A stretch of 64,000 bases of DNA from Paenibacillus sp. cl123. GTDB taxonomy: Bacteria > Bacillota > Bacilli > Paenibacillales > NBRC-103111. Below are positions 7,978-17,300 of this stretch, one piece after another (within the stretch, counting starts at the first letter, position 1; the number at the start of each line of letters is the position of its first letter). Location: contig NZ_FMYY01000005.1 of NCBI RefSeq assembly GCF_900101595.1, positions 124,001-188,000 on the forward strand. The letters run 5' to 3'. The notes below the pieces were generated by a model. That model was given only the letters and a program-made list of their open reading frames with translations, ran no database searches and was not told the DNA's origin. A program made the position numbers and the translations under genes.

Positions 7978-10209
7978 ATGTTGAGATGGGTGCCGGAAAA
8001 ACATTATTTTTCCAGTTTGCTGATTTATTTCTCCGCGCTCGTGTCGCTGGTTATTCTGGCTGTTTCCTACATTCTCTACGTGCAGTTCATGGAAATCGAG
8101 AAAAGGAACATCTACGCCTACTCCGAGGAGTCGTTGTCGCAGATTAGTACGACGGCTGACAATATGCTGGAAAACGCCAAGATGGCTATCTCTCAGATTT
8201 TGCTGGATAAGGAAATTACACGTGTGTTCTATCAAACGGAAACGGACCCGCTGGAATTGAAGCGAATAGGGGACCGGATCAACCTGATCGGCTCGATGCC
8301 GTTTCTACATTCCGTCTATCTGTACAACAGCAAGCTGGATCTGTTCTATACGAACCAGCAGGCGCTGATCAACAGTGCCGGCTTCCAGGATCAAGGGATC
8401 GTGGAGCTGCTTAAAGACTTCGATCCCTCCCGGAATTTGAAGCCGATCACGCGTGTCATCAAAAACTCGACGGTTTTCGCCAATATGGATTATAACGTAT
8501 ACACCTTTATTTATACCGAATCGATGGGGCCCGGCAGCAACAACTCCATCATACTGAACATTACCGACACCTGGATGATCAACGCCATCTCCGCCATGGA
8601 CAAAAGCCGTGAAGGCGGGATCTTTATTATGGATTCGGGCGGCGTGCTGGTCAGCAGTATTTACAAGGATCAGATCCTCAGCAATGTATCCAGACAAGAG
8701 TTCGCCCAGCAGATTTTGCAGTCGGGGGACAGCTCGGGACATTTCATCGGCGATGTGGATGGAACCCGTTCTTTGGTCACCTATGCTTCGTCCGATGCCC
8801 TGGGGTGGAAGTTCGTGCGGTACACGCCATACGAGGATGCGATGAAGGAGATCAACCGGATACGTTCAAGAACGATACTGATTGCGTTGGCTGTGCTTCT
8901 GGCGGGTCTTGCGCTTGCCTACGTCACCTCCCGCAGATTGAACCGGCCAGTGGAGCATATGACCAGGAAGCTGCTGCAGCAAAGCGATGCGATCCGAGAG
9001 CATTCGTACAAAGCGAAGCAAACGTTTTTGCGCCAGCTTATGATGACGGAAAGCGCTTCATTCCCGAAGGGCACCCCCAAGAAGCTGGCTGAGTTTGGCT
9101 GCAAGCTCGATGCAGAGGAACCGGTTCGGCTGCTGCTCTTGAAGCTGGATCGCTTTAAGGAGTTTGCCCGTCAGTACAACTCGCAGGACCAAGGACTGCT
9201 GCGATTCGGCATGATGAACATTGCGGCGGAAGTGATGGCGCGGCATACGGGATGCGAAACGGTAGACGCTGCGGACGATCATATTGTGATCCTGTTCAGG
9301 GATGGCGGGGACGCTGACCTTGAAGCTTGGGCAAGGGAGATTCAATTGAACATCCGCCAGCATCTGAAGCTGTCGGTGACGGCCGTATTCAGCCCGGCGG
9401 GTACGCGGCTATCGGAGCTTGGAGAGCTGTACAGAGCCTCTCGGGAGGCGGCGTCCTACAGAGTATTTACAGGCTGGGAAGCAGTGCTGTTTGCGGAAGA
9501 AACAGCCAAGCTGGAAACGGTTTCTTACCGTTACCCGCTCCAGAAGGAAGAGCAGATGACGGATGCCCTTATGCTGGGACGGATGGAGGAAGCCAGGAGC
9601 TTGTGCCTGTCTATTCTCGGCTCGACGGAAGGCTGCTCGTACCGGCACCTCCACTTGACCATGTTTCGTCTGTTTTTCGCCATCAATATGGTCGCGGATA
9701 CGCTGGAGAAGGCATCCAGCTTCGGCTTTGAGGTTCGTTTCCATGAGTTGTTCGCCGAGTTGTCCGAGCTGGAGAGGCTGGAGGATATGAAGGAGAAGTT
9801 CATGACACTTTTCCGGCATATGGAGACTCGAATGGGCGAGAAGAAAAATGCCAAATACGATGAGCTGATGCGCCGGATAGCCGTCATTATAGACAGCCAA
9901 TTTATGAAAGAAGACCTGTGTCTGGACAGCATCGCGGAGGTGCTGAACATGTCGCCGGTTTATCTCGGCCGCCTGATCAAGAAGTATACGTCCAAGTCGG
10001 TGACCGATTATATCAATGAGGTGCGGATCGAGAAGGCGGAGGCCATGCTGCGCGAAACGGATAAACGGATAGCGGCGATTGCGGAAGAGACGGGGTTTAC
10101 GAGCAACAGCTATTTTGGCCGGGTGTTCAAGAAATACAAGGGCATCTCGCCCAATGAATACAGAGCGAATGCCAGACATTCCACGCAAGAGACGGAGGAA
10201 GAGGAATGA
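7978..10209 (+). CDS. Membrane-bound AraC-family regulator (YtdP/YesS-like)
   Basis: 743-aa one-component regulator. An N-terminal transmembrane helix (about residues 13-38) is followed by an extracellular sensor region of about 250 residues resembling a double-Cache fold, a second helix (TILIALAVLLAGLALAYVT, near 300-318), a cytoplasmic linker and a C-terminal AraC double helix-turn-helix (from about residue 625; motifs LCLDSIAEVLNMSPVYLGRL and IAAIAEETGFTSNSYFGRVF). It should sense an extracellular sugar or a binding protein and activate the operon in which it sits. The B. subtilis lpl cluster has a comparable regulator, YtdP. The gene lies between the importer and the enzyme genes and its stop overlaps the next start (ATGA), indicating translational coupling. 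A paralogue is encoded at 24414-26672. Confidence 0.9.
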   Translation: MLRWVPEKHYFSSLLIYFSALVSLVILAVSYILYVQFMEIEKRNIYAYSEESLSQISTTADNMLENAKMAISQILLDKEITRVFYQTETDPLELKRIGDRINLIGSMPFLHSVYLYNSKLDLFYTNQQALINSAGFQDQGIVELLKDFDPSRNLKPITRVIKNSTVFANMDYNVYTFIYTESMGPGSNNSIILNITDTWMINAISAMDKSREGGIFIMDSGGVLVSSIYKDQILSNVSRQEFAQQILQSGDSSGHFIGDVDGTRSLVTYASSDALGWKFVRYTPYEDAMKEINRIRSRTILIALAVLLAGLALAYVTSRRLNRPVEHMTRKLLQQSDAIREHSYKAKQTFLRQLMMTESASFPKGTPKKLAEFGCKLDAEEPVRLLLLKLDRFKEFARQYNSQDQGLLRFGMMNIAAEVMARHTGCETVDAADDHIVILFRDGGDADLEAWAREIQLNIRQHLKLSVTAVFSPAGTRLSELGELYRASREAASYRVFTGWEAVLFAEETAKLETVSYRYPLQKEEQMTDALMLGRMEEARSLCLSILGSTEGCSYRHLHLTMFRLFFAINMVADTLEKASSFGFEVRFHELFAELSELERLEDMKEKFMTLFRHMETRMGEKKNAKYDELMRRIAVIIDSQFMKEDLCLDSIAEVLNMSPVYLGRLIKKYTSKSVTDYINEVRIEKAEAMLRETDKRIAAIAEETGFTSNSYFGRVFKKYKGISPNEYRANARHSTQETEEEE

Positions 10210-11561
10210 ATCCTGAAAGACTTATTTATACGTATGTCAGCATGGCATCGTATTACCAAACCTCATGGGGGAACGGGACGCCCGTTGAAGGAGTGGAACG
10301 GACGGCTGCAACGGCTCATAAATATAACATTCCCGTTACCTGGATCGTCAACAGCGGATCTATCCGGGTGCTGGGCGAACGGATTCGCCAGTGGCATGAA
10401 GAATACGGCGACGATGTGATTCTGAAATGTCCAAATTATTACAGGGACGCCGGGCGTTCCAGGGAAAAGCTGAAGGAGCTGCTCCAGCAGGAATGGGAGG
10501 TCCTTCAAGCCGCTTTTCCTTGGGCGCGGACGAAGGTCGCGGGAAGCGGTGTAACGGACGGGGAGGTCGTCGGCGTATTGGAGGAAGCGGGCTTCCAAGG
10601 CATGTGGGGGTACTGCTGGGAGCAGGTCTGGTGGGATGGCATTACAAACAAAGGAGTTCCATGGGGCTTCTGGTACGCGGACGGCGAACGGTATAAGGTG
10701 CCAAAGTCCAGCGGAGGCAAGCTGGTAGCCTGCGAATGGACGGCGCGTGACCTGCATCAGACGTATCACACGGCAAGTCCCGTTATTTATTCGTCGGATC
10801 CGAACGATGTGCTGCGGGCCGGCTTGTGCGCAGGCGACAATATCGAATATTGGAAGAAGCTGTTCGGAGATTACCTGAATAATACGGAGGCCAACGAGCA
10901 GGTTTATTTCCTTCAGCATCAGGAAGCCCATGAGATGGAAGTCAGCGAAGCTTATGCCGTGTGGCCGATGGCGGATATTTTGGCGACCGACAGCATGCAG
11001 GATTTATTTTTTCAGCATATCACGGAGTATCCGATCACGATCACGACATTGCCGCAAGCGGTGAGCATGTATCATGAACGGAATCGGGAAACGGCGCCTG
11101 TCTATATGCTGACCGAGGATACTTCGGTCCGACCGGCTGTCAACGAGTATACGATGACCTTGGGCGGAATTGGCCTGGGACCTTGGCCGCAGACGTTTTT
11201 CTACTATGACAAGGAATGTCAGCTGGCCTTTGTCAAAGGGGAAAATAAGCCTCGCATGCTCCGGAGCTATGTGGGGCAATGGGACATGAATGATGACTTC
11301 TCGGAAGCGGTGCCGCCTGTATTCGTGACGAAGTATGAAAGAACGGAAGATACGATCGAGATCGTGTATGAGCTCGGCCATTGGAAGCCCATTCCGTTCG
11401 GATTGGCTTATTGGGGTGCGCTGGATGACTTTGAAATTGCCAATGCCGACGGGGCCGTATCGGCCAAGATCGTTGAGGACCAGCTGGCGTTTTTCCGCCT
11501 GAATCTGACTGGAGACAAAATGAACGTCGCCGTTACTCTGAAGAGGAAAAATACGGCTTGA
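10206..11561 (+). CDS. Uncharacterised protein, possible polysaccharide-deacetylase-like fold
   Basis: 451 aa, no signal peptide, translated with overlap from the regulator gene (ATGA at 10206-10209). I do not recognise a named family with certainty. The start (LIYTYVSMASYYQ, then VEGVERTAATAHKYNIPVTWIVNSGSI) has the spacing of NodB-type deacetylase or GH57/GH38-like beta-alpha barrels, where an early strand is followed by helix-strand PVTWIV. The classical DD and HxxxH metal motifs are not evident. Tryptophan- and tyrosine-rich segments (GMWGYCWEQVWWDGITNKGV) suggest a carbohydrate-binding cleft. A beta-rich C-terminal portion begins near residue 300. Its place between a sugar-sensing regulator and a GH4 glycosidase supports a cytoplasmic role in processing imported oligosaccharides. 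Confidence 0.7.
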   Translation: MNPERLIYTYVSMASYYQTSWGNGTPVEGVERTAATAHKYNIPVTWIVNSGSIRVLGERIRQWHEEYGDDVILKCPNYYRDAGRSREKLKELLQQEWEVLQAAFPWARTKVAGSGVTDGEVVGVLEEAGFQGMWGYCWEQVWWDGITNKGVPWGFWYADGERYKVPKSSGGKLVACEWTARDLHQTYHTASPVIYSSDPNDVLRAGLCAGDNIEYWKKLFGDYLNNTEANEQVYFLQHQEAHEMEVSEAYAVWPMADILATDSMQDLFFQHITEYPITITTLPQAVSMYHERNRETAPVYMLTEDTSVRPAVNEYTMTLGGIGLGPWPQTFFYYDKECQLAFVKGENKPRMLRSYVGQWDMNDDFSEAVPPVFVTKYERTEDTIEIVYELGHWKPIPFGLAYWGALDDFEIANADGAVSAKIVEDQLAFFRLNLTGDKMNVAVTLKRKNTA

Positions 11562-11569
11562 TTTCGTCC

Positions 11570-11599
11570 TTTACGCAGCTTGCTCCGCTGAGCTATAGT
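11570..11599 (+). promoter_or_regulatory. Candidate sigma-A promoter for the cupin-AraC gene
   Basis: TTTACG (11570-11575), 18-base spacer, TATAGT (11594-11599), located in the 102-bp gap before the gene at 11664. It would allow expression of the regulator separate from the upstream operon. Only sequence similarity supports it. Confidence 0.45.
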
Positions 11600-11663
11600 T
11601 GGTTTCGTAAGGCTTGCCCTGAACGGGGCATGTCCAGTCTGAGATGGAAGAGGACAGAACGCG

Positions 11664-12494
11664 ATGAACGGATTAACGATATTAAACGAGCTGTCCGAAC
11701 AGATTGCCGTTCGCATCCGGTCCTGTCACGAGGAATACCACCCGGGCGGCTGGAGCGAAAGCAAGGTTCATGCCGACTATGACCTCTGGTATCTATTGTC
11801 GGGAGAAGTCAAGATTCATACGAATGAGACGGATCACACGGCTAAAGCAGGGGATGCGGTTTTTTTCTATCCCCATATGCCATATGTCGCTTCAACCGGA
11901 AGCGAAGGCTGCCGATTTATTTTTATCCACTTCGATTTCGTGATGGGGGAGCAGCTGAATATTTTGAATGAATACCGGCTGACGGGTGTCGTTCCCGGGC
12001 GCTTGATCGCCGAGGAGGGCTTGTTGTTCCGGCTTGCGTTCGAATCGTTCAAACTGCGCAAAGATTTATCGGCGATGCGCCTAAAGGGCGGTCTCCTGAC
12101 GCTGCTTGCGCAAATTCTCCATTGTTACGGCGACCAGAGCTATAGCGGCTCCTTCGAGCGGGCCCCGGCGGCCGGCTCTGTCTCTCGTCTGTCGGCCCTG
12201 CAGCCTGTGTTCAGCTATATTCATCAGAATGTACACCGGACGGTGCGCATTCATGAGATAGCCGAGGCGGCGGGGATGTCGGAGAAGTATTTTATCGCCT
12301 TCTTCAAGCAGGCGCTGGGCATCACGCCGGGCCAATACATGTACCACCTGAAAATGAACAAAGCGAGAGACCTCATCTACAAGCGCGAGTATTCGGTCAA
12401 GCAAATTGCCGATCAGCTCGGCTATCCGGACGCCTTCAGCTTCTCCAAGGCGTTCAAAAAGTTTTATAAAGTGTCCCCTTCCAAATTTATATGA
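11664..12494 (+). CDS. AraC-family regulator with N-terminal cupin
   Basis: 276-aa soluble transcription factor. Residues about 10-110 form an AraC-type sugar-binding cupin (KVHADYDLWYLLSGEVKIHT, then AKAGDAVFFYPHMPYVA). The last ~100 residues are an AraC double helix-turn-helix (VRIHEIAEAAGMSEKYFIAFF; VKQIADQLGYPDAFSFSKAF). It should bind an intracellular sugar and control nearby transport or enzyme genes, perhaps the GH4 gene that begins 120 bp downstream with its own promoter. The ATG at 11664 is preceded by a mediocre ribosome site (GGAAGAGGA). Confidence 0.9.
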   Translation: MNGLTILNELSEQIAVRIRSCHEEYHPGGWSESKVHADYDLWYLLSGEVKIHTNETDHTAKAGDAVFFYPHMPYVASTGSEGCRFIFIHFDFVMGEQLNILNEYRLTGVVPGRLIAEEGLLFRLAFESFKLRKDLSAMRLKGGLLTLLAQILHCYGDQSYSGSFERAPAAGSVSRLSALQPVFSYIHQNVHRTVRIHEIAEAAGMSEKYFIAFFKQALGITPGQYMYHLKMNKARDLIYKREYSVKQIADQLGYPDAFSFSKAFKKFYKVSPSKFI

Positions 12495-12528
12495 GGACTC
12501 GGGTGGGAACGCGCATGAATCGTACTAT

Positions 12529-12559
12529 TTGACATGTTTCCGGTACTGCTTCCTATTCT
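12529..12559 (+). promoter_or_regulatory. Candidate promoter for the GH4 gene
   Basis: A perfect -35 box TTGACA (12529-12534) is followed by TATTCT (12554-12559) with a long 19-base spacer; CCTATT two bases earlier gives 17. The gene start at 12615 lies about 50 bases downstream. The non-ideal spacing suggests help from an activator. Confidence 0.45.
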
Positions 12560-12614
12560 AAAAATTTTTCACCATGGTAGGATGATGTTATCCAAGCACA
12601 AGGAGGCATTATCC

Positions 12615-14009
12615 ATGAAGGAACCGAATATTGAGCGCCCGAAGGTTGTGGTTATTGGCGCAGGCAGCTTGTTTTTTGGGCGACAGGCGATCTGGCAGAT
12701 GGTCCAGTCCCCGTATTTGAACAAGGGCACCTTGTCTTTTGTCGATACGGACGAGCAGCGTCTGGAGAAGATGGTTACGCTTGCCAGGATGGTGGCCGAA
12801 GCCAATCACGTCGAGCTTCGCGTCGAGGGCTCCGCGAACAGGAGGGATGTGCTCCCGGGGGCCGACTTCGTCATCTTAAGCTTCGCCAAAGATACGGTGA
12901 AGTATCGGGGGATCGACTGCGCCGTATCCGAGAAGTACGGCATCCGGATGTGCTCGGGCGATACGATCGGGCCTGGCGGCATTTTCCGGGCGATGCGCGA
13001 GTTTCCCGTCATTCTGGAATGCGCCAAGGACATAGAAGAGCTGTGCTCCGACGCCTGGGTCATTAATTATATCAACCCTTCGGCTGTCCACGGGATCGGG
13101 ATGAAGCGCTATGCGCCGAGCCTGAAAAGCTTCGCGCTCTGCGACAGCCAGCATCTGCCGCATATTAAGCAAAGGTATGCGGTCCGCGCCGGCATTGTGG
13201 CAGCGCCCGAGGAGCTGACCGAGGAGCTGTCGCGCAGGTTCGATTTCCGCATCGCGGGCGTCAATCATTTTACTTGGCTGCTTAAGGCCGACTATGACGG
13301 GAAGGACATGTCCGAGCGGATCGCGGAATCCATGCGGGCTGATGCCCGCGCTGAGAAGGAGACGCTGGGCGGAGACACCGGCGCGAAGGCGATCTTCAAT
13401 CATGCGATCAGCTATGAGCTGTATTCGGCGTTCGGCCGCATTCCGACTTGTACGGGACATACGAAGGAATACGTTCGCTTCTGGCAGGGGCTGGGCACAG
13501 GCGCCGAGGGTATCCCGCCTCTGTCCATCTGGGAAACCGAAGAGCGGTACAAGCGCCACGAGCAGATGTGGGAGCAGGTTGACGATTTTATTAGCGGCCG
13601 TCTGCCGATCGAAAGCTATATGGACTCCTTCGCGCCCGATCACGCGACCGATATTATCGAGAATATGGTCGGCAATCTGGGCAAGCCCTTCTACATCAAT
13701 ACGTTCAATGAGGGCGCTGTCTCCAATATGAACCGGGACGCCTTCCTCGAGCTGTGCTGCGACACGAGTCTGGAAGGAGTCAAGCCTTATCCGGTCGGCG
13801 ACATGCCCCGAGGCATCCGAGGGATGTGCGAGCTGATCCTGGATACCCATGAGCTGACGGCCGAGGCGATCGCCGAGCGCAGCTTTGCGAAGCTCCGGAG
13901 AGCGATGCTGACAGACCCGCTCGTGAACTCTATCGGAGACGCGGACCGGATTATCAAGGAGCTGCTGGAGCAGGAACGTGACGCGCTGCCGGCTTGGTGG
14001 TATGAATGA
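12615..14009 (+). CDS. Glycoside hydrolase family 4 (alpha-galacturonidase/alpha-galactosidase-like)
   Basis: 464-aa cytoplasmic NAD+- and metal-dependent glycosidase. The family's redox elimination mechanism needs a Rossmann dinucleotide fold, seen at the start (VVVIGAGSLFFG), the NYINPSA motif, the metal-ligand Cys in FALCDSQH (Cys176) and the metal-ligand His in AGVNHFTW (His218). LplD of B. subtilis, encoded beside lplABC, is a GH4 alpha-galacturonidase, and this gene closes a very similar cluster, so an alpha-galacturonidase or related activity on imported oligosaccharides is most likely. Start ATG 12615 follows AGGAGG (12601-12606) by 8 bases; upstream in-frame codons at 12534 fall inside the promoter. 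A strong terminator follows. Confidence 0.92.
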   Translation: MKEPNIERPKVVVIGAGSLFFGRQAIWQMVQSPYLNKGTLSFVDTDEQRLEKMVTLARMVAEANHVELRVEGSANRRDVLPGADFVILSFAKDTVKYRGIDCAVSEKYGIRMCSGDTIGPGGIFRAMREFPVILECAKDIEELCSDAWVINYINPSAVHGIGMKRYAPSLKSFALCDSQHLPHIKQRYAVRAGIVAAPEELTEELSRRFDFRIAGVNHFTWLLKADYDGKDMSERIAESMRADARAEKETLGGDTGAKAIFNHAISYELYSAFGRIPTCTGHTKEYVRFWQGLGTGAEGIPPLSIWETEERYKRHEQMWEQVDDFISGRLPIESYMDSFAPDHATDIIENMVGNLGKPFYINTFNEGAVSNMNRDAFLELCCDTSLEGVKPYPVGDMPRGIRGMCELILDTHELTAEAIAERSFAKLRRAMLTDPLVNSIGDADRIIKELLEQERDALPAWWYE

Positions 14010-14047
14010 CCGAAATATAACCTGAGGAAACCCTCATCCGGCTGAAC

Positions 14048-14104
14048 AAACCGACCGGCTGTGCATGGACAGACAAGTCCGCGTACAGCCGGTCGGTTTT
14101 TCTC
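14048..14104 (+). terminator. Strong intrinsic terminator after the GH4 gene
   Basis: A 15-bp perfect stem AAACCGACCGGCTGT / ACAGCCGGTCGGTTT with an inner GGAC/GTCC stem-loop, followed by TTTTCT. It ends the lpl-like region before the giant exoenzyme gene. Confidence 0.9.
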
Positions 14105-14236
14105 TATGCCTTCAAACTGCGGAAGAAACGAGGCTTCAGCTCTGTCGAATTCATCCTGGAGTAAGTTAGGCATTAACGGAGCATCGTATCCCACCAACTA
14201 GTAAAAATAGCCGTACGATCAGTCAAATTAGCAGCA

Positions 14237-14264
14237 TGAATGCGGTTTCATGTCCCGGTATAAT
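14237..14264 (+). promoter_or_regulatory. Promoter with overlapping cre-like site, giant exoenzyme gene
   Basis: A consensus -10 TATAAT (14259-14264) has no good -35 (ATGAAT 17 bases upstream). Directly over the -35 region lies TGAATGCGGTTTCA (14237-14250), which matches 11 of 12 defined positions of the Gram-positive catabolite-responsive element TGWAANCGNTTNCA. CcpA binding there would block RNA polymerase when a preferred sugar is present. The transcription start would be near 14271, giving a short leader to the GTG at 14308. Confidence 0.65.
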
Positions 14265-14307
14265 TTGGTTGTCTGCACCTATACGGCAGAAGAAGGAGGA
14301 TATGTGA

Positions 14308-17300
14308 GTGAGCAGTAAGCAGCATTCCATTAGAACAAGGATTTTTTCGATCGTGATGTCCGCTATGCTGATCGCCGGATTGTTTCCGGCCTACGGACTG
14401 CAGGCGGTGTCTGCGGCTGCGACGGATACGATCTACGCGGCCGCCTACATGGGGGCGAAGACAACGACAGGCACTACTTTGCCCGGCAGCCTTGCGATTG
14501 AAGGGCAAAATACGCCCGTGACCTGGCATATTGGCGAGGACACCTTTGCCGTGCCTTACGAGACGGTGACGGTCACCGGTACGGCAGGCGGCGCACAGGT
14601 CGCAGCGAGTGTGGAGGTGATTCCGCCGGCAAGCAACCCGCTCGTTTACTTTGTAGACAGCGGCCGGGGCGGAGATTCCGTAGGCAATGGCCCCACTCCC
14701 TCTCCGCTGTATGAAGCAGTCAAGGGGTTAACCGGCGCCAAACTCCTAAACCAGCTTCCCGATCAGAAGTATGTCAGCGGAACGACCGCCTGGGGGCTGG
14801 ACGATTCCGTCCAAAAGGTGAAAAACTCCAAGGATGGGGGACATACGAACCCCGCTACCGACCCGTCCCTCTGGGTTGTTGGGCTTCGCTCGGCGAACGA
14901 CCACATCGTGTATAAATTGAAGGCGCTCCCTGCCGGAACCTATACGCTTAGCAGCGGATTCCACGACTGGTACGGCAACCGCTCCCGGGTGATCCGGCCC
15001 GCGCTCGAGTATCAGGATGCGAGCGGCGGCAAAAAGACGATTCTGCTTGATCAGTTCAATACGAATGCAACCAAGTCAATTTCCAGCGAATTCACCATTC
15101 CTGCCGACATTGACGCAAGCGTGCCTATGACCTTGACCTATGGCTACGTCTCCGGCGAAAAACCGATTCTCAGCTGGTTCGCCATCGCCGAAGGCGGAAT
15201 CAAAGGCATGATCGAAAGCGCCCGGCACGCCGCAGCATCCACCGTCAAGATCATGCTGGACGGCAACGACATCAAGCCGGACAATGTCAACGGCCTGACG
15301 TTCAAGGGCTTTGGCGTATTAAGCGCCAACAGCACCAGCGCGCTGCTGATGGATTACAAGTCTGAGCATCCCGAGGCTTATGCGGATATGCTGCGGATAT
15401 TATTCGGCGGCGAGCATCCGATTATGACGCATGTCAAAATCGAGATGGGCAATGACCGGAATAACTCGACAGGCCCGGACCCGGCCACGATGCGTACGGC
15501 CGATGAAGCGGCCAATGTCAAGCGCCATCCCGGCTTTCAGCTGGCAGCCGACGCCAAGGCCGTGAACCCTGATCTCAAGGTGAGCATACTGCGCTGGAGC
15601 GCGCCGGCCTGGGCGAACAGCAACGACAACATTTACACATGGTATAAAAATACGATTTTGGCCGCTTACCGCGAATACGGGTTTATGGTCGATTACGTGA
15701 ATCCCCATATTAACGAGCATTCGGCCGATCTGGCTTGGACCAAGCAGTATGCCGAGCGGGTGAGAGGGGATAACGCGGGCTTTAACAGCCCGGAAGAGCA
15801 GGCGCTGTACAATCGCATCGAGATTGTCATCTCCGATGAAGTCGGGATCGGCTCCTTCGGCGGCAGTATGGTGAGCGACGCCTCCCTGCGGAGTGCCGTG
15901 TCGGTCGCCGGCTACCATTATAATACCGACGACGACAGCGCGGGCAACTTCAAAAAGCTCGCGGAGCAATACGATATCGAGATTTGGAACAGCGAGGCGC
16001 AGGCGACCTTCAGCAACTCGTCCTTCCGCCCGAACAACAACATGAAGGACCCTAGCGTGGCGGGCACCGGCCTGGGCGGCACGGGCAGCGCGCTGGAAAT
16101 GGGCAACACCATTATCAAGGGATTTGTCAATTCCCGCCGGACGCATTTTGTATACCAGCCGGCCATCGGCTCCTTCTATGAAGGCGGACAATATTCCTTC
16201 AAGGAACTGCTCAGCGCGCGCGACCCGTGGTCGGGCTGGATTCATTATGACGCAGGTCTTGTTGTTCTGCGGCACTTCAACTGGTTTGCGAAAACCGGCT
16301 GGGAGAACGATACGAATACCGCGGGAATCTGGAGGGCGGTCCCCAAGGCCAGCTTCACCGGCGCCTCAGGCACGAATCCGGTCAGCGGCCGCAACGGCAC
16401 GCCCAGCTACATAACGCTTGCGGCTCCCGACAAAAGCGATTTTTCCACCGTGATCGTCAACGACAGCGAATATGAACGCATTTACAAGCTGCAGACGGTC
16501 AATATGGGCTATACGGGCAACCCTGCTCTGGAAGTATGGGAAACCCGCGCGGCTGATGCCGGAAAAGCGTTCAACAGCAATCATATGAACTATCTTGGCA
16601 ATGCTGCCGCAGACGGCGGCGGCGTGTACACGGTTCGCGTCAAACCGTATTCGGTCGTCACCGTTACGACGCTCGACAAGCATGATAAAACGGAATACAA
16701 CACGAAGCTGCCCGTAGAGGGCGAGCGCACCGTGCTGGACACCGATGCGTCCGGGGCGGTTCGGAGGACGGATGACAAGATCCTGTATGCCGATGATTTT
16801 GACTATACGGGCCAAACGGTTCCGGTGATCGGGGCAGGCGGCCGGATTACGGGCAGCGAAAGCTACATCGACTCCCGTGGCGGCTCCAAAAGCGTGATCC
16901 CGCGGTATACGCATGACCGCAACGGGGCGTTCGAGGCGTATTTGCCGGACGGGTCCGCTAACTATGTTCTGCGCCAGCAGCTGGACAAAGCGATTATGGG
17001 GCTTGGCGGCACCTGGAACGGCGGCGATCCGGTCACGGCGATCGGGGATTACCGGTGGACGAACTACAAGGCGAGCGTCGATGTTTCGTTCGAAAACAAC
17101 AGCACCCAAAACGGCGCCAATTACGCGGCGATCGGCGCCAGATACCAGGGAGGCGGCAGCTCCCATACAATCAGCGGCACGCCGTATGTGCTGAAATACT
17201 GGCTCGACGGCGGCTGGCAGCTGCTGGTCAATAACAGCGCGGTAGCCGGCGGCAATGTCGTGAGCGGCGACGGCGGCGTGACCATCGACGGGTTTAACGC

